From Pseudomonadota bacterium (GTDB lineage: Bacteria > Pseudomonadota > Gammaproteobacteria > Pseudomonadales > UBA5518), in the NCBI GenBank assembly GCA_963204845.1, contig CAUJIL010000052.1, positions 1-7,902 on the forward strand: a stretch of 7,902 nucleotides of DNA. Direction: 5' to 3'. Below, in pieces: positions 1 through 7,070 of this stretch. The stretch's first letter is position 1; every line of letters begins with the position of its first letter. The translations under genes and the position numbers were made by a program. The notes beneath the pieces are model-generated. The model searched no databases. It was not told the origin of the DNA and worked only from the letters and a program-made list of their open reading frames with translations.

Positions 1-171
1 ACCGTCATCGGTGTCCCCCGTGAACGAGTACTTCCCCTTCACGTAGACACCCGCGGTGTCGTACTCGGCACCCGTCAGATCGATGAAGCTGAACGAGTTT
101 GCCGCCCACGTCGCAGGCGCCGCACCGAGCAGCAGGGCCGACACGGCCGATGCGATGACCAGTTTTTTCAT
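1..171 (-). CDS. Exported, probably outer-membrane beta-barrel protein, N-terminal fragment
   Basis: Only the first 57 codons lie in the window; the gene continues past the left edge. The start ATG (169-171 on the complement) follows a purine-rich ribosome site, AAGGAGAGAGGAAC. Residues 1-23 form a classical Sec signal peptide: MKK, then a hydrophobic core (VIASAVSALLLG), then a likely cleavage after ATWA. The mature start alternates polar and hydrophobic residues (SFSFIDLTG, then GVYVKGKYSFTGD), as in the first strands of small outer-membrane beta-barrels or opacity-type porins. The signal peptide is clear; the barrel assignment is inferred from the strand pattern in about 34 residues and no family can be named. 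The gene lies downstream of the rhomboid gene on the same strand, but a 215-bp gap separates them, so it probably has its own promoter. Another kind of periplasmic or surface protein remains possible. Confidence 0.65.
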   Translation of the reverse strand, partial: MKKLVIASAVSALLLGAAPATWAANSFSFIDLTGAEYDTAGVYVKGKYSFTGDTDDG

Positions 172-230
172 GTTCCTCTCTCCTTGCAAGGTCGCTTTCA
201 CCACCGTCGAGGCAGGCATGGCGACGCGTT

Positions 231-249
231 TTCACGATAACCGCGTGAA
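231..249. promoter_or_regulatory. Inverted repeat, possible operator of the exported-protein gene
   Basis: TTCACG at 231-236 and CGTGAA at 244-249 are perfect 6-bp inverted arms around a 7-bp spacer. The site is about 60 bp upstream of the exported-protein start codon, a usual place for a dimeric transcription factor. The symmetry is seen directly; the regulatory role is inferred and no specific regulator is recognised. Confidence 0.3.
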
Positions 250-337
250 GCCCAGCAACGTACAGGCCAATACCTGCAACCGTTTGTCTTGCAAGGAAAA
301 GCAGTTTTCATCCAAATCGTTGCCGATAAGGAAACGT

Positions 338-383
338 AAAAAAAACCGACAACCGCCGGCGATGATTCCCCGAAGCCCGTCGG
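338..383 (-). terminator. Possible Rho-independent terminator after the rhomboid gene
   Basis: On the minus strand, just past the rhomboid stop codon (387-389), CCGAC (379-383 on the complement) can pair with GTCGG (346-350). Eight T residues follow at once (338-345). The loop between the arms is long and contains the self-complementary CGCCGGCG, so the exact fold is unclear. The T-run and its position support a terminator; the stem is weaker than usual. Confidence 0.4.
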
Positions 384-386
384 CGC

Positions 387-1145
387 TCACAACCACCGAT
401 ACCGCGACGACAACTGCCGCTGCTGGCCGTCGCGGTGTTCGGCCAGGCGCCGCGGACTGACCAGCAACAGCGAGAGCAGCAGCCCGGCGCCGAAACCGCC
501 GGCGTGCGCCCAGAACGCGACCCCGGCCCCGCCGTCGTCGGCAAGCCCGCTCGCGAGCTGGATCAGGAACCAGTAACCGAGCATGAACACCGCCGGCACC
601 GCGACCGTGGTCACGTAGAAGCCGAGGAAGATCAGCGTGTGCACGTGTGCGCGCGGATAGAGCCGCGCGTAGGCACCGAGGACCCCGCCGATCGCACCCG
701 AGGCGCCGACCATCGGCACCGCGCTGCCCGGATCGGTGAGGATCTGCGCACCGGCGGCCGCGAGCCCCGACAGCAGGTAGAACACGAGGTAGCGCGCGGT
801 CCCCATCACGTCCTCGACGTTGTCGCCGAACACCCACAGGAACCACATGTTGCCGATGATGTGGAACCAGCCGCCGTGCATGAACATCGAGCTGAACAGG
901 CTGAACCAGCTGCCGCTGCCGTCGATGACGCACGCGAGATTCGGCCCCAGCGGGATCTGCGTGCCCACCGCGACCTGCCCGAGCAGATCGCCCGGAATCA
1001 GGCCGCGCAGGCACAGCGAACGCGCCAGCGCCTGCTCGCTGCCAAAGCCCTGCAGCAGCGCCCACACCAGCACGTTCAGCGCGATGATCAGCCAGGTCCC
1101 GACAGGCGCGTGCAGCCGGACGTTGTCGTCGTGCAGCGGAAACAT
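387..1145 (-). CDS. Rhomboid family intramembrane serine protease
   Basis: A 252-residue polytopic inner-membrane protease of the rhomboid family, which cleaves transmembrane substrates within or near the bilayer. The serine motif GASG (residues 147-150) gives nucleophile Ser149. HAGGF (214-218) gives the catalytic His214. The segment HGGWFHIIGN (90-99) carries the conserved His95 and Asn99 that line the active site. Hydrophobic segments lie near 17-33, 93-113, 117-136, 145-162, 170-198 and 209-230, fitting the six-helix core. Residues 60-80 form a loop before the HGG segment, and the C-terminus is a short basic tail. The ATG lies 3 nt beyond the recX stop (TGA ACC ATG) with no clear ribosome site, so translation is probably coupled to recX. 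The same spacing suggests co-transcription with recA and recX. The natural substrate cannot be told from sequence. Confidence 0.92.
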   Translation of the reverse strand: MFPLHDDNVRLHAPVGTWLIIALNVLVWALLQGFGSEQALARSLCLRGLIPGDLLGQVAVGTQIPLGPNLACVIDGSGSWFSLFSSMFMHGGWFHIIGNMWFLWVFGDNVEDVMGTARYLVFYLLSGLAAAGAQILTDPGSAVPMVGASGAIGGVLGAYARLYPRAHVHTLIFLGFYVTTVAVPAVFMLGYWFLIQLASGLADDGGAGVAFWAHAGGFGAGLLLSLLLVSPRRLAEHRDGQQRQLSSRYRWL

Positions 1146-1148
1146 GGT

Positions 1149-1616
1149 TCAGTCCAGCGCGATGCGAATCTGCGCTGCGGTGAATCCGCGTTGCTGCAGT
1201 TGCCGAGCGATGCGCGCACGCTCCGCCGTACTGCCGACCCGCGCCTCCCCGTACCGGCGGCACTTCCACGCACGCGCCGCCTCGGCCCATTCGGGCGCCG
1301 AAGGGTCCACGCAGGCCGCCGCGAGTTCACGCTCGATACCGCGCCCGGCGAGTTCGTGCAGGATCCTGAGCGGCCCGCGTCCGCGCTGGGCTTGCGCGCG
1401 CACGAAGGCTTCCGCGAAGCGCTGATCGCTCTGCAGCCCTTCGTCGCGCAAGCGTTGCAGCACCTCGTCGATGGGTGCGTCGCGACCGAAGCGCGCGACG
1501 AGTTTGGCGTCGAGCTCGCGCGCCGCGTGTTCGCGCCGCGCGAGCAGGTCGAGCGCCGCGCTCCGCACGACCAGCGGGTCGCCGGTGGGTACCGGTGCGC
1601 GACGCAATGCTGCCAC
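1149..1616 (-). CDS. recX: Regulatory protein RecX
   Basis: RecX binds RecA filaments and inhibits recombinase and coprotease activity, limiting the SOS response. The product is about 155 residues (E. coli RecX has 166) and consists of three-helix repeats. Family signatures are ALDLLARREHAARELDAKL (21-39), LQSDQRFAEAFVRAQAQRGR (61-80), GPLRILHELAGRG (81-93) and the C-terminal QLQQRGFTAAQIRIALD (139-155). The frame stays open upstream into recA, so the start must be chosen. GTG at 1614-1616 gives a normal N-terminus and lies 20 nt past the recA stop. TTG at 1605-1607 is an alternative three codons later. Neither has a strong ribosome site, which fits coupling to recA. An ATG at 1793 would extend the protein through recA coding sequence with unrelated residues and is rejected. 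Confidence 0.88.
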   Translation of the reverse strand: MAALRRAPVPTGDPLVVRSAALDLLARREHAARELDAKLVARFGRDAPIDEVLQRLRDEGLQSDQRFAEAFVRAQAQRGRGPLRILHELAGRGIERELAAACVDPSAPEWAEAARAWKCRRYGEARVGSTAERARIARQLQQRGFTAAQIRIALD

Positions 1617-1636
1617 GGCAGCCCGCCCGAACGCGA

Positions 1637-2665
<1,029 letters not shown>

Positions 2666-2711
2666 TGTTGTCGACCCCTCGGGTGTGCTGTGAATGAGGA
2701 ACTACCGGGTG

Positions 2712-2727
2712 CTGTATATTCAAACAG
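2712..2727. promoter_or_regulatory. LexA operator (SOS box), proximal
   Basis: CTGTATATTCAAACAG on the plus strand has the CTGT-N8-ACAG form of the gammaproteobacterial LexA site, with the usual AT-rich centre. It lies 47 bp upstream of the recA start codon. It overlaps a possible -10 hexamer on the minus strand (TATACA, 2713-2718), so bound LexA should block RNA polymerase. The match is seen directly; LexA binding follows from established knowledge of recA control. Confidence 0.92.
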
Positions 2728-2740
2728 ATAACTGGCGGAA
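2713..2740 (-). promoter_or_regulatory. Possible recA promoter
   Basis: On the minus strand, TATACA (complement of 2713-2718) is a fair -10 hexamer inside the proximal LexA box. Sixteen bases upstream is TTCCGC (complement of 2735-2740), a poor -35 match that lies inside the distal LexA box. The placement suits a LexA-repressed promoter, but the -35 match is too weak to be sure. Confidence 0.4.
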
Positions 2741-2747
2741 TATCCAG
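2732..2747. promoter_or_regulatory. Second, distal LexA-type operator
   Basis: CTGGCGGAATATCCAG has CTG and CAG ends around ten bases, like the proximal box, with a partly AT-rich centre. On the recA sense strand it reads TA CTGGATATTCCGCCAG TTA, which also fits the flanking TA bases of the E. coli consensus on the left. Its start is 20 bp from the start of the proximal box, about two helical turns, as in tandem LexA sites. It departs from the canonical CTGT/ACAG ends (CTGG/CCAG), so binding is probably weaker. Confidence 0.6.
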
Positions 2748-2820
2748 TATCCGGCAACCGCCCGCCGTCGTGCATCCATGCCGGGGCGTCGCGATCGGGT
2801 GGTGGGCGCACTATACCCCT

Positions 2821-2854
2821 GCCGCCGGCCGCGCGCACGGTGCGCGGCGGCGGC
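2821..2854. other. GC-rich hairpin between the small membrane-protein gene and recA
   Basis: GCCGCCG (2821-2827) pairs with CGGCGGC (2848-2854), and CCGCGC (2829-2834) pairs with GCGCGG (2842-2847), with one bulged G and a 7-base loop. The stem is 13 bp and almost entirely G-C. It lies 63 bp past the stop codon of the upstream minus-strand gene and could end or slow that transcript before recA. There is no T-run after it on either strand, so it is not a standard intrinsic terminator. Confidence 0.55.
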
Positions 2855-2916
2855 CCGGATGGGTCAGTCCAGCGTCTCGATCTGGGGCAGCCGGTAGCGG
2901 CCGCCGGGCACCAACC

Positions 2917-3468
2917 TCAGGCCTCGCCGGTCTGTCCCGCCGCAGCCGACTGGCGTTTCGCCATCACCCGCGTGCCGATCCACACCAGTCCGATGAAGTA
3001 CACGAACGCCAGGCCGAGCGCGATGAAGGCGTCACCGAAGTTCACACCCTTCTGCACGGCCGGGATGGTGCCGGCGGTGAGCAGCAGCATGGTCGCGAAG
3101 TTCACCGCCAGCGTCAGCCACCCCATGACCTGGCAATACACGACCGCCAGGATCAATCCCATGAAGATCAGCCCGCCGGTATCGCCGAACCACACGGGCA
3201 GGCTCTGCAGCAGCCACGCCATCGTCAGACCCACCACCGACCCGACCACGCAGGCGGGCACCTTCTCGAGCGCGGCATGCTCGATGCCGGCCCAGTAGAG
3301 CAGGAACAGGAAGCCGGCCCAGAAGTCGTGGATGCCCAGCGCGGAATTCAGCGCGATGAACGCACCGACCACGACGATGATCGCGAGCAGGACCAGCAGC
3401 CCCTTCAGCGGCGTCATCGGTGCTGCGGCCTGATCGCCGGTGCCCTGCGTGCTCGAAGCCTGATTCAT
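2917..3468 (-). CDS. Small multi-pass membrane protein, resembles DUF1097 (YcdZ-type)
   Basis: A complete 183-residue integral membrane protein of unknown function. After a polar N-terminal stretch of about 20 residues (Ser, Thr, Gln, Ala rich), hydrophobic segments lie near 22-41, 47-63, 71-88, 97-116, 118-135 and 145-165. This suggests five or six membrane helices. A short basic tail (RVMAKRQ) follows. Size, helix layout and the DFWAGFLFLLYWAG segment (48-61) recall the DUF1097 family, but this is recollection of a pattern rather than a firm match. The ATG at 3466-3468 has a good ribosome site (AAGGA, 8 nt upstream). Met18 is a less supported alternative start. The gene is divergent from the autotransporter gene, with 186 bp between start codons, and 251 bp from recA on its own strand. 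It is unlikely to share recA control because it lies upstream of the SOS boxes. Confidence 0.8.
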   Translation of the reverse strand: MNQASSTQGTGDQAAAPMTPLKGLLVLLAIIVVVGAFIALNSALGIHDFWAGFLFLLYWAGIEHAALEKVPACVVGSVVGLTMAWLLQSLPVWFGDTGGLIFMGLILAVVYCQVMGWLTLAVNFATMLLLTAGTIPAVQKGVNFGDAFIALGLAFVYFIGLVWIGTRVMAKRQSAAAGQTGEA

Positions 3469-3654
3469 GGTATTTTCCTTTTTGTATGGGTGGCGTAGCG
3501 CCGCGCGCAGAGACGCGGTCGGGCGGAGCATACCGCGACCGTGCTGCTGCGGACAGCAGGTGATGGCCGTCGCCGCCCGGCATCCTTCAGGAGCCAGTGT
3601 CGCACCGCGGGCGGGGGCGGCGTGGCCCCGCATAACCAGCAGGAGACCCAGCCG
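3469..3654. other. Divergent intergenic region between the membrane-protein and autotransporter genes
   Basis: This gap must hold the promoter of the minus-strand membrane protein and probably that of the autotransporter. On the minus strand, TATGCT (complement of 3527-3532) is a reasonable -10 about 59 bp before the start codon, with no good -35. A perfect 6-bp inverted repeat, CTGCTG and CAGCAG around CGGA (3544-3559), sits upstream of it. On the plus strand I see no convincing promoter hexamers. The autotransporter ribosome site AGGAGA is at 3641-3646. Confidence 0.45.
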
Positions 3655-5688
3655 ATGAACATCAAGAAACGCGTTCTGGCCACCGTGATCGGTGCACTTG
3701 GCGCCGTGGCGCTGCAGGCGCAGGCAGGCACGCCGTACGACCAGATGATCGCCTTCGGCGCGAGCTTCGAGGATGTGGGGCAGTTCCCCGACATCGATTT
3801 CGTCTCGGTCGCGTTTCCGGGGCTGGTGGCGCCGCCCGGCGCGGCGCTCGACGGCAGCACCGGCTTTCGCCTCACCAACGTCGATGCGGCGAGCGGGGAG
3901 CGCGGGCGTGCGTGGATCGAGATGCTGGCCGCCGACCTCGGCGTCGGCGGACTGGTGCCGTCGACGCCACTCCTCTACCCGGGCGCGCGCACCGACATTC
4001 CGGCGACCGACAACCTCAACTTCTCCTATGCCGGCGGACGCGCACGCGACCTGCTCGAGGCCGTCACCGGCACCTCGACCGTGGTGCACCCCACGGACGC
4101 GCTGGTTCCCGCCGACCTGAGCGCGACCAGCCCCGGCTTCCTGCAACGCCTGCAGGCCGGCACACTCACGATCGGGCCGCGCACGCTGTTCGTGGTCAAT
4201 CCGGCCGGCAACGACGTGCGCGATTCCGACCCGGCGGACGCGGCGGCGTCCGCCACGCGCGGCGCGCAGGATTCGCTGGAACTCGTCCGCAGTCTGGTCG
4301 GCGCCGGCGCGCAAACGATCGTCGTGCCCACCTTCCCGCCGCTCGGCCTGCTGCCCGAGAGCACCAACCTCGAATCCGACGGCAGCCGCAGCGCAAAGGC
4401 GGAGGCGCGCAACGCCGGCGCCGCGACCTACAACGCCGTGATGGCGGCGGGTCTGCCGGGCACCGGCGGCAACATCGTGATCGTCGACTGGGCCACGCTG
4501 TTCCAGGAACTGCTGGCGGCGCCGGTCACGTTCGGCTTCCGCGCCGGCATCGACCAGAGCCGCTACTGCTACTCGGCGAGCGAGTGGTCGGTCACCGGCG
4601 TCGACTGCACCGAAGCACCGGGCCTCGGCAAATCAAGTGGCGGCAACCCCGACGACTTCGTCACCAACGACGGTCTGCACCCCACGCAGCCGACCGCACG
4701 GATCCTCGCCGACTACACCGCCTCGGTGCTGCGCGCACCGGGCATGGTGTCGCTGCTGCCCGAGGCCGTGCTCGCCGATGCCCGCGGCCACCGCGCGACG
4801 GTCGACGACTTCCTGGCGCAGAACCGCTTCGCCACGACGTTCGGCGACGCGCAGGTATTCGTCGCCGCGCAGGGGCAGCGCAGCGACCTCGATGAAACCC
4901 GCGGCAGCCCCGAAGCGAGTTCCGACAGCGCCGACCTTACGGTGGGCGGCAGCATCGGCATCGCCGAGCGCTGGTTCGCGGGCATGGCGCTGGGTTCACG
5001 CCAGGGCGACACCGACCTCGACGGCAGCGCCAGCGCCTTCGACACCGACGGTCTGCTCGGTTCGGTGTTCGCCGGCTACCGTCACGACGGCTGGTTCGCC
5101 GACCTGGTGCTCACCGTGGGCCAGTCGGACCTCGACGACATCGAGCGCGTGTTCGCACTCGGCAGCGTGCAGCAGCGCCGCGAATCCGGGGACACCAGCG
5201 CCGATGTCAGCGGCCTGTCGGCAACGCTGGGCGTAGACATGATGGGCGCGAATGCGGGCTGGCGCTTCGGACCGTTCCTGCAGGTCGATCACCTCGCGAT
5301 CGAAGTCGATGGCTACGCCGAGCGCGGCGCGAGTTCCACCGCGATGCAGTTCGACGACCTGGACCGCGACTCGACCGTGGGCAGCGCCGGCGTGTTCGCG
5401 AGCTACCCCTGCCGGCTGGGCGGGGCCGAACTCGAGTTCTACGGCGATGCCGCGTACGAACACGAGTTCGACGACGACCCGGACGCGGTGCGCGCCGTGC
5501 TGAAGAGCGCCGCCGGCGTGGTGTGGTTCACGACGCCCGGCTACCGGGTCGAGCAGGACGGCTGGCGTGCACGCGCCGGGGTCGATGCGAACTGGTCGAA
5601 CGGTGTGCGCCTCGGGCTCTCCTACCGCTTCGCCGACCACGACGCGCAGGCGCAGTACCTGAACGTGTCGGCTGCGTATCGCTTCTGA
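3655..5688 (+). CDS. Autotransporter with GDSL/SGNH esterase-type passenger (EstA-like)
   Basis: A type V secreted surface protein of 677 residues. Residues 1-24 are a Sec signal peptide ending in QAQA. The passenger (about 25-370) has the SGNH hydrolase blocks in order. Block I is FGASFEDVG (34-42), with the putative nucleophile Ser37. Block II is NFSYAGGRA (122-130). Block III is NPAGND (182-187), with Asn186. Block V is DGLHPT (339-344), with Asp339 and His342. Block I departs from the canonical GDSL: Asp is replaced by Ala and Leu by Phe. Cys305 and Cys318 could form a loop disulfide. Residues from about 400 to 677 show the strand pattern of an autotransporter beta-barrel and end in Tyr-Arg-Phe, the terminal aromatic used for barrel assembly. 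Length fits EstA (about 646). The ATG at 3655 has AGGAGA 8 nt upstream; earlier in-frame ATGs precede the signal peptide and are rejected. It likely hydrolyses esters or lipids at the cell surface; the substrate is unknown. Confidence 0.92.
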   Translation: MNIKKRVLATVIGALGAVALQAQAGTPYDQMIAFGASFEDVGQFPDIDFVSVAFPGLVAPPGAALDGSTGFRLTNVDAASGERGRAWIEMLAADLGVGGLVPSTPLLYPGARTDIPATDNLNFSYAGGRARDLLEAVTGTSTVVHPTDALVPADLSATSPGFLQRLQAGTLTIGPRTLFVVNPAGNDVRDSDPADAAASATRGAQDSLELVRSLVGAGAQTIVVPTFPPLGLLPESTNLESDGSRSAKAEARNAGAATYNAVMAAGLPGTGGNIVIVDWATLFQELLAAPVTFGFRAGIDQSRYCYSASEWSVTGVDCTEAPGLGKSSGGNPDDFVTNDGLHPTQPTARILADYTASVLRAPGMVSLLPEAVLADARGHRATVDDFLAQNRFATTFGDAQVFVAAQGQRSDLDETRGSPEASSDSADLTVGGSIGIAERWFAGMALGSRQGDTDLDGSASAFDTDGLLGSVFAGYRHDGWFADLVLTVGQSDLDDIERVFALGSVQQRRESGDTSADVSGLSATLGVDMMGANAGWRFGPFLQVDHLAIEVDGYAERGASSTAMQFDDLDRDSTVGSAGVFASYPCRLGGAELEFYGDAAYEHEFDDDPDAVRAVLKSAAGVVWFTTPGYRVEQDGWRARAGVDANWSNGVRLGLSYRFADHDAQAQYLNVSAAYRF

Positions 5689-5717
5689 TCGATCACATCG
5701 AGTCGAGGAATGCCGCC

Positions 5718-6056
5718 ATGCCCCTTACCGAAGAACGCTGTGAAGCCTGTCGCGCCGATGCGCCACGCGTCACCGACGCGGAACTCGCCGAACTGATCGC
5801 GCAGATCCCCGACTGGCAACCGGTGGTGATCGACGGCGTGCTGCAGTTGCGCCGCGAGTTCCGCTTCCGCAACTTCGTCGATGCGCTGGCGTTCACCAAC
5901 CGCGTCGGCGCGCTGGCCGAGGAAACCGGCCACCACCCGGCGCTGCTCACCGAGTGGGGCAAGGTGACCGTGGCCTGGTGGACGCACAAGATCCGCGGCC
6001 TGCACCGCAACGATTTCATCCTGGCGGCGAAGACCGACCAGCTGGTGCAGGGCTGA
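5718..6056 (+). CDS. phhB: Pterin-4a-carbinolamine dehydratase
   Basis: A complete 112-residue enzyme of the PCD/DCoH family. It dehydrates 4a-hydroxytetrahydrobiopterin, the product of aromatic amino acid hydroxylases, allowing the pterin cofactor to be recycled. The family histidine set is present: His72 and His73 in TGHHPALL, and His90 in VTVAWWTHKI. The 17-residue spacing matches the active-site histidines of the human enzyme. The C-terminal segment GLHRNDFILAAKTDQL is typical of the family. The ATG at 5718 follows GAGGAA with 8 nt spacing. It lies 29 bp after the autotransporter stop and 17 bp before the oxidoreductase gene, so co-transcription is likely. No phenylalanine hydroxylase gene is visible, so the partner is either elsewhere or the protein has another role. 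The symbol is given by family; the biochemical role in this organism is inferred. Confidence 0.94.
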   Translation: MPLTEERCEACRADAPRVTDAELAELIAQIPDWQPVVIDGVLQLRREFRFRNFVDALAFTNRVGALAEETGHHPALLTEWGKVTVAWWTHKIRGLHRNDFILAAKTDQLVQG

Positions 6057-6073
6057 ACCACGGGCCGCCACGC

Positions 6074-7070
6074 ATGGACACCACACCGCACCTCGCCGTC
6101 GTCGGCGCCGGCATCGCCGGGCTTGCCTGCGCACGCACGCTCACCGACGCGGGTGTGCGCGTCACCGTATTCGAGAAGAGCCGTGGCGCGGGGGGGGCGC
6201 ACCGCCACGCGCCGCGGCGACGGCTGGGCCTGCGACCACGGCGCGCAATACTTCACGGCCCGCGATGCGCAGTTCCGGGCCGAAGTCGAACGCTGGCGGG
6301 CCGCCGGCGCGGCGGCACCGTGGCCCGCGCGCATCGCCGTGTTCGACCCCGACGGCCGCCGCAACGCGAGCGGCGACGAACAACGCTTCGTGGGAACGCC
6401 GCGCATGACCGCGCCCGGACGGCTGCTCGCCGAGGGACTCGAACTGCGCGCACAGACCACCGTGAACTCACTGCGGCGCGACGCCGGCGGATGGCGCCTG
6501 GCGAGCGCGGAACACGGCCTGCTCGACGAGATGTTCCACGGGGTGCTGCTGGCCGTGCCGGCGCCACAGGCGGAGCCACTGCTGCGCCCGGTCGCACCGG
6601 CGCTCGCCACGCTCGCGGCACAGGCCCGCATGCACGGCTGCTGGGCGCTGATGCTGCGCTTCGCGGCGCCGCTCGCGCTGGATTTCGACGCCGCGTTCGT
6701 GAACCACGGGCCCTTGCGCTGGATCGCCCGCGACCGTGCCAAACCCGGCCGCACGGGCCTGGAGACCTGGACCCTGCACGCGAGCGCCGAGTGGAGCGAG
6801 GCGCAGCTGGAGGAAGCGCCCGAGCGGGTCGCGGGACTGCTTATCGACGCGTTCATCGCCCTCGGCGGCAGCGCCCCGCAGGGCTGGGCGGCGCACCGCT
6901 GGCGCTACGCGATCACCGACTCCGCGCTCGCCGGCGGCTGCGCGTGGCACGCGGACCAACGGCTCGGCGTCTGCGGTGACTGGGCCAACGGCGGCCGCGT
7001 CGAGGGCGCGTGGTCGAGCGGGCGGGCGCTGGCGGGGCACGTGCTGGACCACCTGGCGACCCCGCGCTGA
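6074..7070 (+). pseudogene. Renalase-like FAD-dependent oxidoreductase, frameshifted at a G8 run
   Basis: A flavoprotein of the NAD(P)/FAD-dependent amine-oxidase-like group (COG3380, renalase-like). The first 41 residues are read from ATG 6074: the dinucleotide-binding GAGIAG (11-16), the ribose-binding Glu34, and then FEKSRGAGG. At 6190-6197 there are eight Gs where the family sequence needs seven. Beyond them the matching frame is shifted and continues with RTATRRGDGWACDHGAQYFT, then to the stop at 7070. Restoring the frame gives a complete protein of about 331 residues, normal for the family. The C-terminal FAD contact is seen in CGDWANGG and in VEGAWSSGRALAG. No other damage is visible, so this is either a sequencing error in a homopolymer or a recent or switchable frameshift. 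The ribosome site is weak. A start within the shifted frame (ATG 6123) would lack the FAD-binding motif. Substrate is unknown. Confidence 0.85.
6190..6197 (+). repeat. Run of eight Gs at the frameshift
   Basis: A mononucleotide G tract falls inside the conserved FEKSRGAGGRTA segment of the oxidoreductase. Seven Gs would keep the reading frame; eight break it. Such tracts are prone both to base-calling error and to slipped-strand mispairing. Confidence 0.9.

Larger units (their letters stand above)
172..386. other. Intergenic region between the rhomboid gene and the exported-protein gene
   Basis: This 215-bp gap is less GC-rich than its surroundings and holds no convincing gene. It contains a run of eight A on the plus strand (338-345), which reads as a T-run downstream of the rhomboid gene. 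It also contains an inverted repeat at 231-249 and two copies of CTTGCAAGG (183-191 and 288-296). A promoter for the exported-protein gene is expected here. One weak candidate on the minus strand is TTGCAA, 16 bp, then TATTGG, but the second hexamer matches the consensus poorly, so no promoter is called. Confidence 0.5.

Noticed and set aside
2810..2815. TATAGT on the minus strand as a possible second recA promoter -10
   Set aside because: The region 16-18 bp upstream is entirely GC-rich hairpin with no -35-like sequence.
2868..2918. Short minus-strand stretch encoding LVPGGRYRLPQIETLD before a stop, which looks like the end of a real protein
   Set aside because: It has no ribosome site and no longer frame with protein-like content upstream; it is too short to support a gene or a remnant.
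3544..3559. CTGCTGCGGACAGCAG matches CTG-N10-CAG, like a LexA box
   Set aside because: The centre is GC-rich with none of the alternating AT expected, and the match follows simply from a CTGCTG/CAGCAG inverted repeat. It is reported only as an inverted repeat.
3597..3635. Possible 12-codon leader ORF with an AGGAG upstream of the autotransporter
   Set aside because: The AGGAG-to-GTG spacing is only 3 nt, and the peptide is arginine/glycine-rich, as expected from random GC-rich sequence.
4996..5640. 214-codon minus-strand open frame within the autotransporter barrel
   Set aside because: It lies wholly antisense to the barrel domain, which ends in a proper C-terminal Tyr-Arg-Phe; there is no independent evidence for a gene.
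5686..5695. Palindrome TGATCGATCA at the autotransporter stop codon, with a similar TGATCGAT at the oxidoreductase stop
   Set aside because: The similarity is eight bases built on a stop codon and GATC words; chance is a sufficient explanation.
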